A stretch of DNA of 64,000 bases. Source: Cryptomeria japonica. Taxonomy: Eukaryota; Streptophyta; Pinopsida; Cupressales; Cupressaceae. Where the stretch lies: assembly GCF_030272615.1 (NCBI RefSeq), contig NC_081409.1, forward strand, positions 475,474,573 to 475,538,572. The letters run 5' to 3'. Positions 36,235 to 49,690 of the stretch are shown here, in pieces. A program made the position numbers and the translations under genes. Below the pieces are notes generated by a model. The model saw only the letters and a list, made by a program, of their open reading frames with translations. It ran no database searches and was not told where the DNA came from. The first letter of the stretch is position 1. Each line of letters starts with the position of its first letter.

Positions 36235-38637
36235 TAACCCCGATGCACTGACTCATCCTCAATAGATTTGTTTGACATAAATTAGCAAGTTTGATGAATT
36301 CTGATAGTTCATCAAATAATACTTAACTTTAATTTATTTTTTGCCAAACCATTGTTATTGATCTCAGTAGGTGGGGACTTTCCAATGTCTTATCCTTCTC
36401 CATCATTGTTGTTGAATATTCAAATGATTGGTGTGAGAGCTTATGCATATCTAAAATTCCTTCTATTTCTATTTCCTTTCTATTGACATTGCATATGGAT
36501 TTCTCACAAAAATGATCAATCAAGCATTGTAACTTGTTAAAATAATCCTTTTTACTACAACTCACCCAATAATTAGGACACACAATAGACATGGATTCTA
36601 ATAGATCATCTCAAGTGAATCAAATTACAATCTCATCTGAAACCTCTTTCGCAATAATCTTTAAGGTATCTTTTATAGAACTAACGATTTGGTTAAAAGC
36701 TTTCCTAGTGACAAGTACATCTCTCATTCTACTTGAGCGCTCGTAACCACTAGTTGCATACTGTGCATTGGTACCTAATATACATGTACGCGTATACATA
36801 GCTCTCTGCTAGTGTTAAACTTTAAAAAATTGTCAGGATTTTCTAGATCTGTCATCAAATGCCAGCTAGCAAATTCTTCCTTTATAAAAGGCTCTCGTGA
36901 TAGATACATATTATCAAGGGTCATTATTAACCTTCTACGTAGATTAGTATATTCCTAAATATATAGAGTTCTTTCTTGAGCTACTTTCACAAGCTTTCTC
37001 ATTTCATTCAAAAGGGAGAAAATACAAGTCAATGTTAAGAGTGTCTCTACATCACTTAACCTTTAAGCTTTGTCTTTTGACCCTTGTTGTTTGTACATTA
37101 GTCCAATCAAGGATTTATATTCAGAGAAAACTCTTTCTGCTAGTCCCCATAAGGAGATCCATCTTGTATCAACATCCTTAAGAAGCTTGTTTCCATTGGT
37201 TATTCCCTTGACAAATTTTGAAATTCTGCAAATCATTTGGAACATCAACATAAAAATGAGTATAGCTTGCGAACCAAATTTTCAACTATAGCTACTGATT
37301 CAAATTTCCTCATAGTTATAAAATCTAAATTCATTATTTGGTCCATGCAAGGAATGCCAATCACGTATGGTAAAATAGAAGTTTGTAGCTTTGCGCAAAG
37401 ACCATTCCTATGACCATGAAACACTGTAACTCCATCAACTCCTACACATACCAACTTTTCGGGAATTGATGTCATGTATACTGCTAAACTAATTTAAAGA
37501 TTTCTTAACTAACTCAAATATATTTTGCACTATGGAATTCTCCTTCATTTTAACAACATAGAGTAAATCATATTTGCAATCATGTTTCATTACGATATAC
37601 ACATGAATATATATACAAGAAGTACTATCTACTATTGTAACTTAATCTAAAGATAATGCAATAAAGTTTGACTATTTAATATTTTCCTTTACATCATCTT
37701 TTTCCACATCAACAAGACAACTTGCCCATTCCCATCCACTATTTTTTGACCAATGTGCCTAAGGAAATCTAGGAACATTCAAAATCTTAATAAAATAGCA
37801 AAGTTAGGGTAGTCTGACATAGGACGACCATTTTTCAAAAGATGAAAAACAACACTCAATTGAACAATTTTCGACTTGAATGTTTTTGACATCGTATGTT
37901 TGAATTGAGAATCAATTAAACCTCGATGTTTAGCATTCTTCTCCAATCTTTGCATATGCTCTTTATACTCTTCTTCATACTTAACATGTTTACATTCTTC
38001 CCTTTTTTTCCATCTAGTCACAGATCAATCTTTTCCATCTATGATTTGTTTTTCATACACTTTACCAATATGTTTCTCTATAGTGTCCAATTTTTAGCTG
38101 CAACTTCTTGTCCCTTTTTAGTTTACAACTACATATTACACTTACATTCTATTGAAGGATTATCTTTGTTTGGATTTGGCACTTCTTCAATGAATGGGTA
38201 CCTTGACACCCAATCCAACTGAAAATTCCTTGTCATTTCCATCTCACGACCCACTTTTGATTTTCCTCGTCTTTTTCTCTTTCCTGTACTTCCAGCAACA
38301 TCATATACGCCTTTCTCAGCAACATCATTTGGCTCAATCATAGCAACATTTTCAGCATCATCGATATCAACCTCAATTGACTTATTCTGACTATTCTGGG
38401 AATCTAATTCCATTGGACCATCAGATATGGCATTGGGATCTATCTCGATTATCTCATTTCAATATTTCTTAGAGGTTTCCCCTTCAACAATATTTTTTGG
38501 TGAGTCTACAAGTACATATGTTATACCTCCCTCAATGGACCACCAATATTAACATTACCAAAGTTTAACTTTATGCTTCTATTTTTGCACTTTGATGGCC
38601 TCCCTTCAATATTTTTAGGACTCTGGTTGCTCGGCAT

Positions 38638-39348
38638 CTCTCAAGAAATACAAACTGAAAGAAATAGAAACTAAGAACTAAGAAGATAGACCCCAGTCCC
38701 TTGTATCCTGACTACTCGGGCAATAAATGAAACCCTAATAAATAATTTTTTAAATGAACTAAAATTTGCAAACTCTGTGGATAAATAATCTTATAATACA
38801 AAAAAGGAAATTTTCACTCACACTTATAAATTGGTTTTGTCGAAGTCCATTATACAATAATGTTTGTAGTAGAAAATTGTTTGTGATCTGAATTGACTAT
38901 AGAGAGCTCAGAATAGAACACATTGGGACAATAAAGTACCAACTTTTGACTGTATTTATACCAATCCAAATTTGGCAAATTTAGCGGGTCATTTAAAAAT
39001 TAATCTTAAATTTTGGCAAATTTAAGCAGGATATTGGCATCATTGAGTGAAAATGGGTGAATCTCCCTAGCTAAAAAAAAGATATGTTTTGATTTCCATT
39101 TCATTCATTTATAACATGGCTAGCGAAAATAGGTCCTCCTAAACAATAACTTACAAAACGGTTGGCGAAATGGGTCTTCCTAGACGATTGTTGTATCCAA
39201 CTGCTTAGCTGGTATTAGCAAATAAATGGGTGCATATATATTGGAATTCTCTAAGTTGGTGGTGAAAAAGGTGCAAAAAGTATGACTGGACCCAAAAATG
39301 GTGGCGAAACACTTTTCCTACAGCTAAAAACGTGGAAAAATCAGGTGA
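38638..39348. other. Spacer between hAT and the second gypsy
   Basis: AT-rich. It contains degenerate repeats of 'caaatttgg(c/a)aaattta' near 38968-39025 and two diverged copies of 'gaaatgggtc(t/c)tcctaa/gac' near 39126 and 39170. No gene seen. Confidence 0.4.
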
Positions 39349-41990
39349 ATGAGAGATAGACCCTCGATTCTCATATTCGCTAATTTCAAAATCCCCGATC
39401 CTGACTATTCACCAATTGGAAAAAAAACACCACTAAAATTTACTCTGATTATGATAGCTATTTCAAAGATTAGTAAAAGACCTAGAATTGAAATTCAAAA
39501 CTACAAGGGAAATCTAAACCCTAAGGAATTGATTGATTTGATAAATGGTATTGAAGAATAATTTGAATATGAAAAAATTTAAGATCCAGAAAGAGTAAGA
39601 TTTTTAAAAACCAAGTTGAAAGCTCATATTGCTTTATGGTGGAAAGAAGTTAAGCTAGATAAATAGGAGAGAAAAAGAGAAAATCACAAAATGGGATAGG
39701 ATGGTGACAAAATTTAAAAATCAATTCATACAAGTTGATTATGAGCTTGAGCTGATAAAAAGATTACAAAACTTAAAACAAAAATAGAAATTTATGGAGT
39801 ATACTAAATAATTCTACAAATTGATTATTAGGGTTGGACATAATGAAGAAAGTAAAGAAAAGGTTGCAGAGTACATAAATGGATTGAGAGAAAATATTCA
39901 AGAAGAATTGAGTCTGGCAATGATAAACACAAATGAGGAGGAATACCAATTTGCATTAAAGGTAGAGGAGAAACTAAATAAGAAGTTTGAGTAGAGACGA
40001 AGTTCTAGAAAAGGTAGTTTTAAAAAGGTAGAATACAATGCAAAGAAGGAGAATCCTGCACTCAAAAAAACAAAGAAGATAGACCCATCTAAAACAATCA
40101 AAGAGAAGACAATGCATACCGTAGAAGAAAATATGATAGAAATACTTGTTGGAGTGATAGAGGAAGCTACAATTCATTCTATAATGATGGATACTAGAGA
40201 GAAGGAAGTATATTTAAGAGAAGATTGTTTAGAGGAACTTGTTTAAAATGTGGAGGTGAAGGACATAGAGCATTTGAGTGCATCAGGGGAGTATCAGTAA
40301 GAGAATTGAAAACAATGTCAAATAAGCCTGTGTAGAACAAGAACATGTTGGATCACCTAGTTCAGTTAGGAAACTACAGAAAGGTGAATCACTAGTGATG
40401 ACGAGAGATATACTACGAGAGGAGATCTATAAGGAGCTATTGTAAAGGAATAGTTTGTTCATAACTAGATGTAAGTTCGAAGGTAAATGTTGCAAAGTTA
40501 TTGTTGATTGTGAAAGCACTGATACTTTAGTTTAGGAGGAGATGGTCACCAAATTGAATTTGAAGAGATTGAAATATCTAATATCCTACAAGATAGCATA
40601 GATTTAGGATTAACAGAAAGTACTGGTAAGTTGACAATGTTTGCTGAAATTACATATTGGATCTTATCATGATGAAGTATTGTGTGATATTATACCAATG
40701 GATGTATGTCATCTATTTTTGGGGGAGACTATGGCAATATGATAGAAAGGTAATTCATGATGGGTGAAGGAACACTTATACTATTACATCTAATGGCATG
40801 AGACATATATCGCTACCTTTGGAGGAAGAATAAGAGAATAGTGATTTGTGCGATAACAATAGAATCTATTTGGTTGATGGTAGAAAATTCATAAGAGGTC
40901 TAAGACATGAAAACATGTGTTTTATATTGATTCCAAAGAATTCTAGCAATTCCAAATCTAAGAATCACACTGAAAAGAAGGATGAGCCACCACTAAGAGA
41001 AATAGAAAATTTTCTAATAGAATATCAGGACATTGTATCAGAGAACATGTTAGATGGATTACCACCAATTCAAAGTATCAGTCACCATATGGATCTCATG
41101 CCAAGAGATATTTTGCCAAACAAAATAGTTCATAGAATGGCACCAACCGAGAATGTAGAGTTGAACAAACAAGTAGCAGAGTTCTTGAAGAAGGGATTGA
41201 TCAAATAAAGTTTAAGCACATGTGTGGTACCTATTGTGTTTGCACCAAACAAATATGGAGAATGGAGGATGTGTACTAACTCAAGAGAAACCAACAAGAT
41301 CACTGTGAAGTATAAATTCCCATTGCTAATGATGGATGACATTATGGATTGTTTGAGTAGAGATAAGTATTTCACAAAGATTGACTTGAAGAGTGGATAC
41401 CATCATATCAAAATCAGAGGAGATGACTGGAAGACTACATTTAAGACAAATGAGGGATTGTATGAATGGTTGGTGATGTCGTTTGAATTGACTAATGCAA
41501 CCAACACTTTCATGAGGCTGATGAATGAAGTATTGAAGAAATTCTTGAGTTAATTTGTTGTTATTTTCTTAGATGACATTCTGATTTTTAGTAAGACTAG
41601 AGAAGAAAATTTGGGTTATATAAGAAGAGTATTTAAGAGATTGAGAGAAGAGAACTTGTTGATAAACATCAAGAAGTAAATTTCATGAAGACAGAGTTGG
41701 TATACTTGGGATTTGTCATTTCTACGGAGGGATTGAACATGGATCTAGAGAAGGTTAGAGAAAGTATTGAATTGCCTACACCACTAAATGTTGGAGAGGT
41801 AAGATTTTTTTATGCATTGGCTATTTTTATATGAGGTTCATCAAAAAAATTAGTAGTATTTGTACACCTATGACTAAGACAATGAGAGGGGATAGGAAAG
41901 ACTTTAAGTGGACATCTAGAGCACAAAGAAACTTTGAATTGTTGAAACAAAAATTGATAGAATAATCAATGTTATTGTTATCACCAAAGA
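39349..41990 (+). pseudogene. Second Ty3/gypsy element, gag to RT only (decayed, truncated)
   Basis: Gag remnant: RPRIEIQNYKGNLNPKEL, then RVRFLKTKLKAHIALWWKE. The zinc knuckle near 40235 is intact CCHC (CLKCGGEGHRAFEC). Protease near 40500 reads VIVDCESTDTLV, with the active-site Asp-Ser-Gly changed to Asp-Cys-Glu, then DVCHLFLGE. Reverse transcriptase (41224-41660) has [41 protein letters not shown] and the catalytic [12 protein letters not shown], then a shift into ELVYLGFVIS. The homology ends near 41990 with no RNase H, integrase or LTR found. It is clearly related to the 9119-16198 element but separately decayed and in opposite orientation. Confidence 0.85.
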
Positions 41991-43991
41991 TGCACCCTTG
42001 TTGAGCTCACTCAACAACTTGGTGACACATTCGATGACTTCATAAAGTGTGGACTTTCATAAATAGAAGTCAACCTCCAGAGACGGTTGGTTCCCTTGGA
42101 TCCTCACCTAAAACTATTGCACTTTCTAAGAAAAAGATAAAATGATAACTTAAACTACAACATAAAACTTAAAAGGTGTTGCACAAAATTAAGGTTCATA
42201 CTTATGCTTGTTGTTTGAGAGACAAGAATTTCAAGAATTCAGTTGTTTTCTCATACAATTCATGGCTTTCACAAGAAGGTAAAATGAAATTTTCTCACAA
42301 CTAAAAGTTGTCTGTATTCATTACATGACTCATAACTTGCATGAATGATGCATTTTTTTGCATAAAGGTGATGAAATAGGATGTATATTAGATGATTTGG
42401 ACAAAACTATGGAAGTATACATTAATCATAAAGTTTTACACAAAATAACAGAACCTAAGGAGTTGAAATGACTAAATTTTATTGATAAAGGTGCTTACAA
42501 CAACTGTACATATCTAAAAAGAGTTACAATACAAACAATAACCAGGGAAGAACCTTGTTGCATGTTACAACACTTGTTTAAACAACAATAACTATCTTCT
42601 AAAATAATCCTAAAGATTTATTTTATAGAGTTTACAAGCATCTCCACATGGGAGACAAACTAAGACTCACTAAAAGCATGAATTGAATACTTAGGAGCTA
42701 AGTCAACCTTGTTGGGTGTTGGTGCCCCAAATGGGGTTTACACTGCAAGAGGCAAAAACCAAGTTTATTCTTCAAATTATCTATGGAGAAGCCAACTCCA
42801 ACTATCAATATCTTTAAGAACTTGGACCAACATATGAAAAGGATTCTTCTAATCCTTCTATACTTTGGGCTCTACAAAACCCAAGAGGGTGATCCCTTGG
42901 TGAATCTATAATCTTTGCGCCATACTCACAATTTTCACCAAAACTAAGTAGATAATCTCATATAGAGGCTCAACAAAGAGGGAGAATGCTCAAGAATGGT
43001 GAATTCTTCAGTGATCCTCAACCTATTGAAGCATGATATGGATAAAACATGAACATACAAAAACTAAAATGTATTTTGATAATCAATAAAACAGAGCATA
43101 AACTAACTGTAAAGACTTAAAACAAGTTGTGACCATTGTCTTATTCCATTGGGTGCTTGAATTCAAAAGACATAAATGAATTATAATAGAATCTATCTAA
43201 TAGCATTCAGGTCTTAAGATAATATTGCCTTACAATATCTCTTATCTACAATCCCAACCTAGACTACTTATCAAATCCCTGAACAAGCCCTATCACTCTG
43301 CAATTTTGATTTATCATTTAATTGATCCCTTAGATCAAAGAATAAACAAAAACTACATACATCACAATAATGCACTGAATGAAAGAAATCTTTGATTACA
43401 TTTCATTCAAAAGATGATAGAATTATACAATGGAGAGAAATAGATCAGAATTGTATTTCTATTTGAATAAATTTGTTATTTTTGTCATAAAAAAATTTAC
43501 AGATAACTCCTTCAAGAACCTGCAAAAACTAGACACAAGACTCTTATCTATTGCTCTGCAAAATCTTTACAATTTCTCATTTCCACCTAAAACTTGCTAT
43601 AGGAACCTATGACTCATAATTTTAGAAACACTATCTATAAAGATCAAATTCAGAATTGGGTCTCTTGGCCATGAATACCCTTTTATAGAAAATGAAGGAG
43701 CAAAACAAGCTATGGGCCAGAGGAGACACCTGTCATTCAAAGATGACCGATTACCCATAATTTTGTTACAAAATATTCCATTTGAGGAATGTCACAACCA
43801 AGACCAAAAATTTTGTAACTGCTTCAATCATAGCACTTTATGCACCTTTTTTCTTTTTGTTGTTGGCGATGAAGATCTGAGACGGGCCCACCTTATTGTT
43901 GTTCTCATCCAAAAAGTAACTATTGCAAAGAAACAAAACTGCCTACCACACTATTACATCAAACAATTAACTAATTAATTGTTCGTAGTCC
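41991..43991. other. Unassigned, possible LTR or 3' region downstream of copy D
   Basis: No coding gene. Read on the minus strand, downstream of copy D, it has a good TATA box (CTATAAAAGGG at 43678-43688) followed by an untranslated-looking stretch with 'gaatgaaatgtaat'. That is how many plant LTRs look. I found no second copy of it in the window, so it stays unassigned. Confidence 0.35.
43678..43688 (-). promoter_or_regulatory. TATA-box-like sequence
   Basis: The minus strand reads CTATAAAAGGG. Confidence 0.4.
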
Positions 43992-46900
43992 TTACTCTTC
44001 CTTTAAGTAAGTATTACTCCATTTTCCATATTCTTCATCTGATGGCCATCTAAAATTCATAATCTCATCAACTTTTACTCTGTATGAAGTATACTTAAGT
44101 GCCACTTGATTTGCCTCTCTTTCAAAAGATTCAAAGAATGTTCTTGTACATATTATCTTATCCATGTTGTCCTCCAACATGTCAATATTTAACTCCTCAC
44201 AAATCAAGTCCACTTGAGTGTTGATGACTCTTTCTGCCTCTTCTCTCCAAAATTATAAAGGCTTAATTGCCCCACTTTCATCTTCAATAGTGTTTCATTC
44301 AGCTCACTGAAACTTCTCATCAACTCCCTTATCTTTCTTTCTATATTTTCTGGTAGCATCTGTGCTTCTTGCATTGACTTTACCAAAAAATACGTTGTTT
44401 GAAGTGTGGGTGGCCTCTTAGCATGGTATTTGGAAGCTATTGACATTATTCCAAGTTCATTTCCCCTTTGTAAACATTTTGTAAACAAATGAATTGCCAC
44501 CTCCTTATCTTTGTCAAAACTTTGAATAGCATTAAACAATAAAGAATATAAAGAATGAATGCTATTTAATTTATTGTCCACCTTCTCATTCAAATGAGTT
44601 AGCACTGAGCTAACTATCTCCTTTTTCTTAATGGCAAACTGATCTTCTGAATCCTTTATCTTATTTTCCAATTCATTTACTTTCTCCAAAAATTGGGCTT
44701 TTGTCAAGTCAAGTGATCTAGTGGGTTCAGACTCTCCATCAACATATGGTACTAATGGTGTGATTGGAAAATTAGATGCACTGTTAAATTGAACTGATGC
44801 ATCTACATGTGAGACAAGTGGAGCCCTAGATGTTGATGGGACTGATGAAATTATAGGAGTTGAAGAAGATGCTCCTATTTGTCTCTGCTCAAGAAGTTGA
44901 ACCTTAGTTTGCAGCTCCACACACCTCTATCGAATTGCATTATAATCATTGAAAATATTTTCAAACTTCTTCATTAGCTCATGTTTTTCTTTAGCACTCT
45001 TTGAAATTTTATGGGCCAATTTGGCCACATCAATAGCTAACTTTTAGGCCTCAAAATTTGTTGTATTAGAGGCTCTTTTTATAATGAGGCTTCCCCTCAA
45101 GTTTAGATTTATATCACTAATATTAGGCCTCCTAAGGCTCTTTTCTAGTGCCCATATGACCAAGGTTGCATAATCATCTACAAATTTTAACCCTTTCAAC
45201 AACAACCTTGCTTCTTCCTCTAAATTGAATTATTGATATTTTGACTTTCTGATTGCATCAAAGGCCATTGCATCAGCTATATCCCACTCTATAAAAATTA
45301 AGACTTTGGCTTGGTTTATGATCATCCTGCCTTCATCTGAAGTAATTCCTTTAAACTCTTCCATCATTTCATTTTTGACCTCCTCCTGATTTTCCTGATC
45401 AGATCTGTCTGGCCTTTGGGCCTTTCTCTCAATGCTTCTCCTCTTGTATTCTTCTATCTTCATTTTCCATACAAATTGTAGAAAGGTCAGGCTTCTTACA
45501 AAGGCTTCATCTTCAATAAATTTATCACATGCCTCCTTCCTGGAATCTCTAAAGGCTCTGCCCTGAATATCCAAAGGAGTGAGGTCCAATTCTAAAGTGG
45601 GTGGCACTAGAAGAATACCAATCTACATCTCTGCATTTGTCACTATAATGGTATCTTCCTCATGTTGTTCTTCCATGTGTTTCTCCTCTCTTTGTTCTTC
45701 AACCTGCCTTGGAGGTGAAAAAGGCACATGAGGTGGTGAAAGACTCTTGTCTAATTCTTCAAGATCAATGATCTTGACCCCTTTAAAAGTTTTTACTTGT
45801 GTTTTTGTGGGTGGCTTTGTCTTCATTATCTTCTTTCCTTTTCTTCTCATCAACCATCCACTATCATTTCTACTCTCCTCTTCATGACTTGTTTCTTTTC
45901 TTACCCTTTTTATTACAATACCACCCTCTAGAGGAGGCACATAGCTAGTTCTACCTTCTACTAACCCATCTATTTTGTGAGGTGGAGGAGGAGGTGAACC
46001 TTGTTGTTTCATTCTCATCTGATGAATCAGGGTTGCTTCTTCCAGTGTGATAGGTGTAGGTTGTTGCACATTTCCTCTCTCTACATGTGGTTGGCTAGGG
46101 AAACCATAAACTATGATAATTGTACTAATAGGATAAGGGATAATGTCCCCCTGGTTGTGCTCAATTTTCAAAAGTGGTAGACTTTCCTTTGGTCTTAGAA
46201 AATAATGCGGTTGTGTGGGAATCCTTGGTGGATTCATTGTTAATATCTCCCTTAGTCTAGAAGCAAAACTATTATCAAACCTAACAAAACTTGCTTCCTT
46301 CTTGTCCCAAGACATGTCCATACTCTAAAGTTGCACCGACACCTCAATATTGTCAATTGTTCTCTTGAGATTCATGGTACCCTCAAAATAATCTATATTT
46401 CTATATAAAAACATGTGCATTAACAATGAATATTAATAGAAATAAGTGTTAAATACACCATTCTTAATATCTTGCAACCCCTCATGAATCTTCTCTTCAA
46501 GGTACGAGCCAAAGTCAAATACCACTGTAAGATCTGGACATTGAGTTTGTATATCCATATACATAAAATTAGGTGGCATGACTGTAATAGGGTTGAGTCC
46601 TTAAACCTGGTGCAGAGGAAAAAAATTGGCCTGCAAATATTTGGCGAAAGCACCAATTGGAAAGGGCTCTTCTGAATTAGGGCTAATATGATAGGTTGTA
46701 TCTCCCATTTTTGCCAAATGAGTTGGACGAAGGCTGGCTCTAATAAAAACCTTCATTCTATAATACTATGCCTTTAGTTCATTCAAATCTATCTGAACCA
46801 AGGTAGTAGAAGGTTCATACAAATCAAAAATCTCTTGAAATTCCTCCCTCTTGATTGTCAACAAAATTTCTCCCTCATTTCCCCTTATAACTCTAGAAAT

Positions 46901-47242
46901 GGGGTCATATCTATCTGCAATAGCTTTGAGGAGGTCGACATACAGGAATACATTGGACACCACTAACCTGCCCAAGTCATATTGCCAAGCACTTGAAAAT
47001 GGAGATTGCAAATTTCTTTGTCCTTACCACAACTTAAACAATTCCACCCCAGTCATTGGCACCCTAGCATCCGCAATGTTATATGCCTTATCAGTTAACA
47101 CTTCTCCTAGGGTTTTGGCTTGTACAAGTCTCTATCCCTGATATTTATCATTTGTCAAGCACTTCAATTGATCAAGAAAATCATCAAACAAATTCCTCTT
47201 TAAATACTTTGTTTGTCTTGAGTGGTTTCACAGGGGAGCCAT
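43992..47242 (-). pseudogene. Copy D of the unrecognised large protein family (about 1,080 codons, decayed)
   Basis: Starts at the ATG at 47242 and stays in one frame to about 44204, then shifts once; the end is at 43992. I counted about eleven in-frame stops, almost all TAG or TAA. Parts: N-terminus with LTDKAYNIADARVPM, AWQYDLGRLVVSNVF, LLKAIADRYDPISRVI and 'EILLTIKREEFQEIFDLYEP'; then FGSYLEEKIHEGLQDIKNG; a proline- and charge-rich linker (GSPPPPPHK, SPPHVPFSPPRQVEE, Glu-rich); then KVLIFIEWDIADAMAFDAIR, matching EGWDISSTIIFYDLR in copy A; a coiled coil with ELQTKVQLLEQRQ and ELENKIKDSEDQF; and an acidic C-terminus (SDEEYGKW). It has no transposase or polymerase motif. Function unknown; the repeated, dispersed copies suggest a mobile or transposon-carried gene. 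Confidence 0.68.
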
Positions 47243-49383
47243 CCTATTTGACTAGGGATTTTAACAATTACCCACGAAAGGAAAGAAGAAACTAGAGCTT
47301 AACATGAAATTAACAAATTCAACACAGAAGAGTGTGAATTCTCACCCCTTTTTACTAAATTTCAAAACTCTAGAGCAATTCACAACCTTTTCACTATAAT
47401 TTCACACAATCTGCACTTTCAAAAGTCCTGAAAATATAGAAGAAGGATTTATCAACTTACAACTTTGTACGCACCATACGAAACCCAATTATGTGCTGCA
47501 ATAACTTGTATTGATCTTCTTCTACTCAAGAGTCACCTTCTAATCACATTTGAATCACTTTGTGAGTCAAAAATGGCTCTGAAAATGCTTTTATTATTGT
47601 CCTGGAGAAAATCATCACCATTTCATTTGCCATTACTACTCGCGCGAGTGAAGAAATGGCTCAAAATTGCATTTGAATTAAGTTTGAATCTTCATCATTG
47701 ATTAATTTCATGCTACCAAATCGCATGAATAACAGTGGTCCATCTGATATTGACCATCACATGTGGCAAGTGGGCCCATCAAAGATATGGCGCAACATCT
47801 CCAACTCACCCTCCATCTCACCTCGGTCAGTGGCCCCCACCTTCAGGCTTACCTTGTCTTGCCTTGGATACATGGCATCATCTCATGATATCGCAATCCA
47901 TAACCTCCGAGCATCTTCCTTCATGGGACTGCAAGGACGGTTAGATCTATTCACCCTTTATCTCCTAGCCACAGTGTCCGCCTTATTTATGCAGTTAACG
48001 GTCGAGCATTTTCATGACCAAGATTAAAAGATCTTCGTTCATTAAAATATGTGCAAATAGTAGGAACTTTAGTAGTGCAAACTTTAGCAGAAAACCCTAG
48101 CCGAAATAATGTAAGGTTATAATTAGGAAAAATTTATGTGCCCACTAAAAAATCAAAACGGGACTCGCCTAGGATGATGAACAAGACATAACCTTAGGAA
48201 AATAAATAAGGGGCCAATAAAACAAATACATGACTACAAAAAGACAAGGCTCCTTCGACGATGAGCTAACCCTCAGACTTAAGTGAAAAAGGAAACACAA
48301 AATTAGAACATGTTTAGGGGGTTTAACCAAGACTTAATCAAAAATACATAAAACCCTAAACCCTAAGCATGAAAATACAAGACAGAGAGCCAAATAAAAT
48401 CAAAATGACCACTATTTTGCCTAAGGCATGAAATCTTTTCTACTATCATTTTTGGGACTATCATTGGGCATCCAAATGAGTTATTTGCATTTTTTATCCT
48501 TCAAAAGTGTTGTAAAGTGGTGGGAAGATGCACAAAAATATCCTACGTTGACCCCTTCATAAATAATGCTCCTCTTTTTGCTCCTTGATGCTCTCAACTA
48601 GCTCTAATTAGGTCAAAAAGTCTCCTACTTTTCTCAACCACCTAAAAAAGTCATCAAAATTCTCCTAGATGCTCTCCATGTCTACTGCAACTTATTTTCA
48701 TCATCATAGGCATGTGTTCCTCATGATTTTGAGGTTAAAAAGTGCTTGAGTCTGATGGAATTGAACCTGATCAACTAAGGCCCCATAAAAAACTCCAAAA
48801 TATGTTATAATAGCTTTAGTCGGCTCCTTAGATGCATCTATATCTCATAGGAGGCTTTTATGCAACTACAAAAGACACCTAAGAGCCCTATTTACTTACT
48901 CTAATTAGGTTCTATTCTTACTATCTTGGACTAATCAGCATTCTATCTCATTGAAGTATGTATTTGGGATTGTACTTCTCTTATAACTAAAACCTCTTTA
49001 ATGCTCTTCATCTACCATTAAGACTCTTGGTGGTTTCCTACTCCTCTACTTACTATTTTTTGTCAAGATTACCCTATGAATTGCTCTTGTAATTTTTCTT
49101 TGTTTGCAATGATAACCAATAGTAGATGATAGGTTAACAACATTAGACCTTCATTCTATCTAATTTCACAATAAGGATAGATACTCTCAATAAAAGTATG
49201 ATAACAGTCTCTTTTTAATATTAGCAAAAAGAGTTTTATTTGTCACATTAATGTTTTCCATTATCATTCATGACAACCCCTACTACTGTCATTAGAAAGT
49301 GCACATGGTTTTGGTTGCTTCCTTTCCACCTGTCATTAACTATCTATTAACTCATATAATTTCATGCATTTCATGCCTTATAA
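47243..49383. other. Gene-poor spacer upstream of copy D
   Basis: No recognisable domain. Overlapping short open frames at 47698-48027 are not supported. 'cgcgcgag' near 47642 is a small CpG cluster in otherwise AT-rich DNA. 48060-48800 is A-rich and unassigned. Confidence 0.4.
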
Positions 49384-49690
49384 GTAAAGCCAAAGCAAGG
49401 AGATTGAGGAACTCATGCGGACTGTTGAGAACATGGAGCAACTGGAGCTAGAAGTTGCCGAGTTGCTAAAGAACTTTACCTAGCCTTGGCTTTTTTTTGT
49501 TTTTACTGTTTTCTTTTCTTTAGGTCTTATGTGTTGTGTCTTTCTGCTCCTGGATTTTTGTTATCTATTCAGTTGTCTTTTCTATGTTTGTTGTCTCTTG
49601 CTTTTTCAATATTCTCTAATGGCATTTTTTTATCTAATGTTGTAAAGGGTTTCAGGTGCCCTTCAAAACCTATTTTCCTCTAATAAAAAA
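49384..49690 (+). mobile_element. Possible LINE 3' end fragment
   Basis: A short in-frame tail (KEIEELMRTVENMEQLELE, ending KNFT-stop) is followed by a T-rich untranslated stretch and 'cctctaataaaaaa'. This resembles the end of a plant LINE, but no diagnostic domain remains and no target duplication was seen. Confidence 0.33.

Larger units (their letters stand above)
35630..38637 (-). pseudogene. hAT-superfamily transposase (DUF4371/ZNF862-like), decayed
   Basis: The start codon is probably the ATG at 38637 (MPSNQSPKN). Pieces in order on the minus strand: a Lys/Arg patch GKRKRRGKSK; IVQLSVVFHLLKNGRPMSDY; LVCVGVDGVTVFHG and IGIPCMDQIMNLDF, the G-D-G/A-S-V and C-M-D/A-H positions of the catalytic core; NGNKLLKDVDTRWISLWG with SEYKSLIGLM; and the C-terminal dimerisation end LENCLRVYTNND with ERALTIWNS. 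These are the marks of the plant and animal ZNF862/KIAA1586-like hAT group. Several frameshifts and stops are present, and a mini LTR element interrupts the C-terminal part. No terminal inverted repeats or 8-bp target duplication were identified. Confidence 0.78.

Noticed and set aside
47698-48027. 109-codon open frame upstream of copy D
   Set aside because: A second overlapping frame covers the same stretch, there is no domain, and it has no neighbour in the same orientation.
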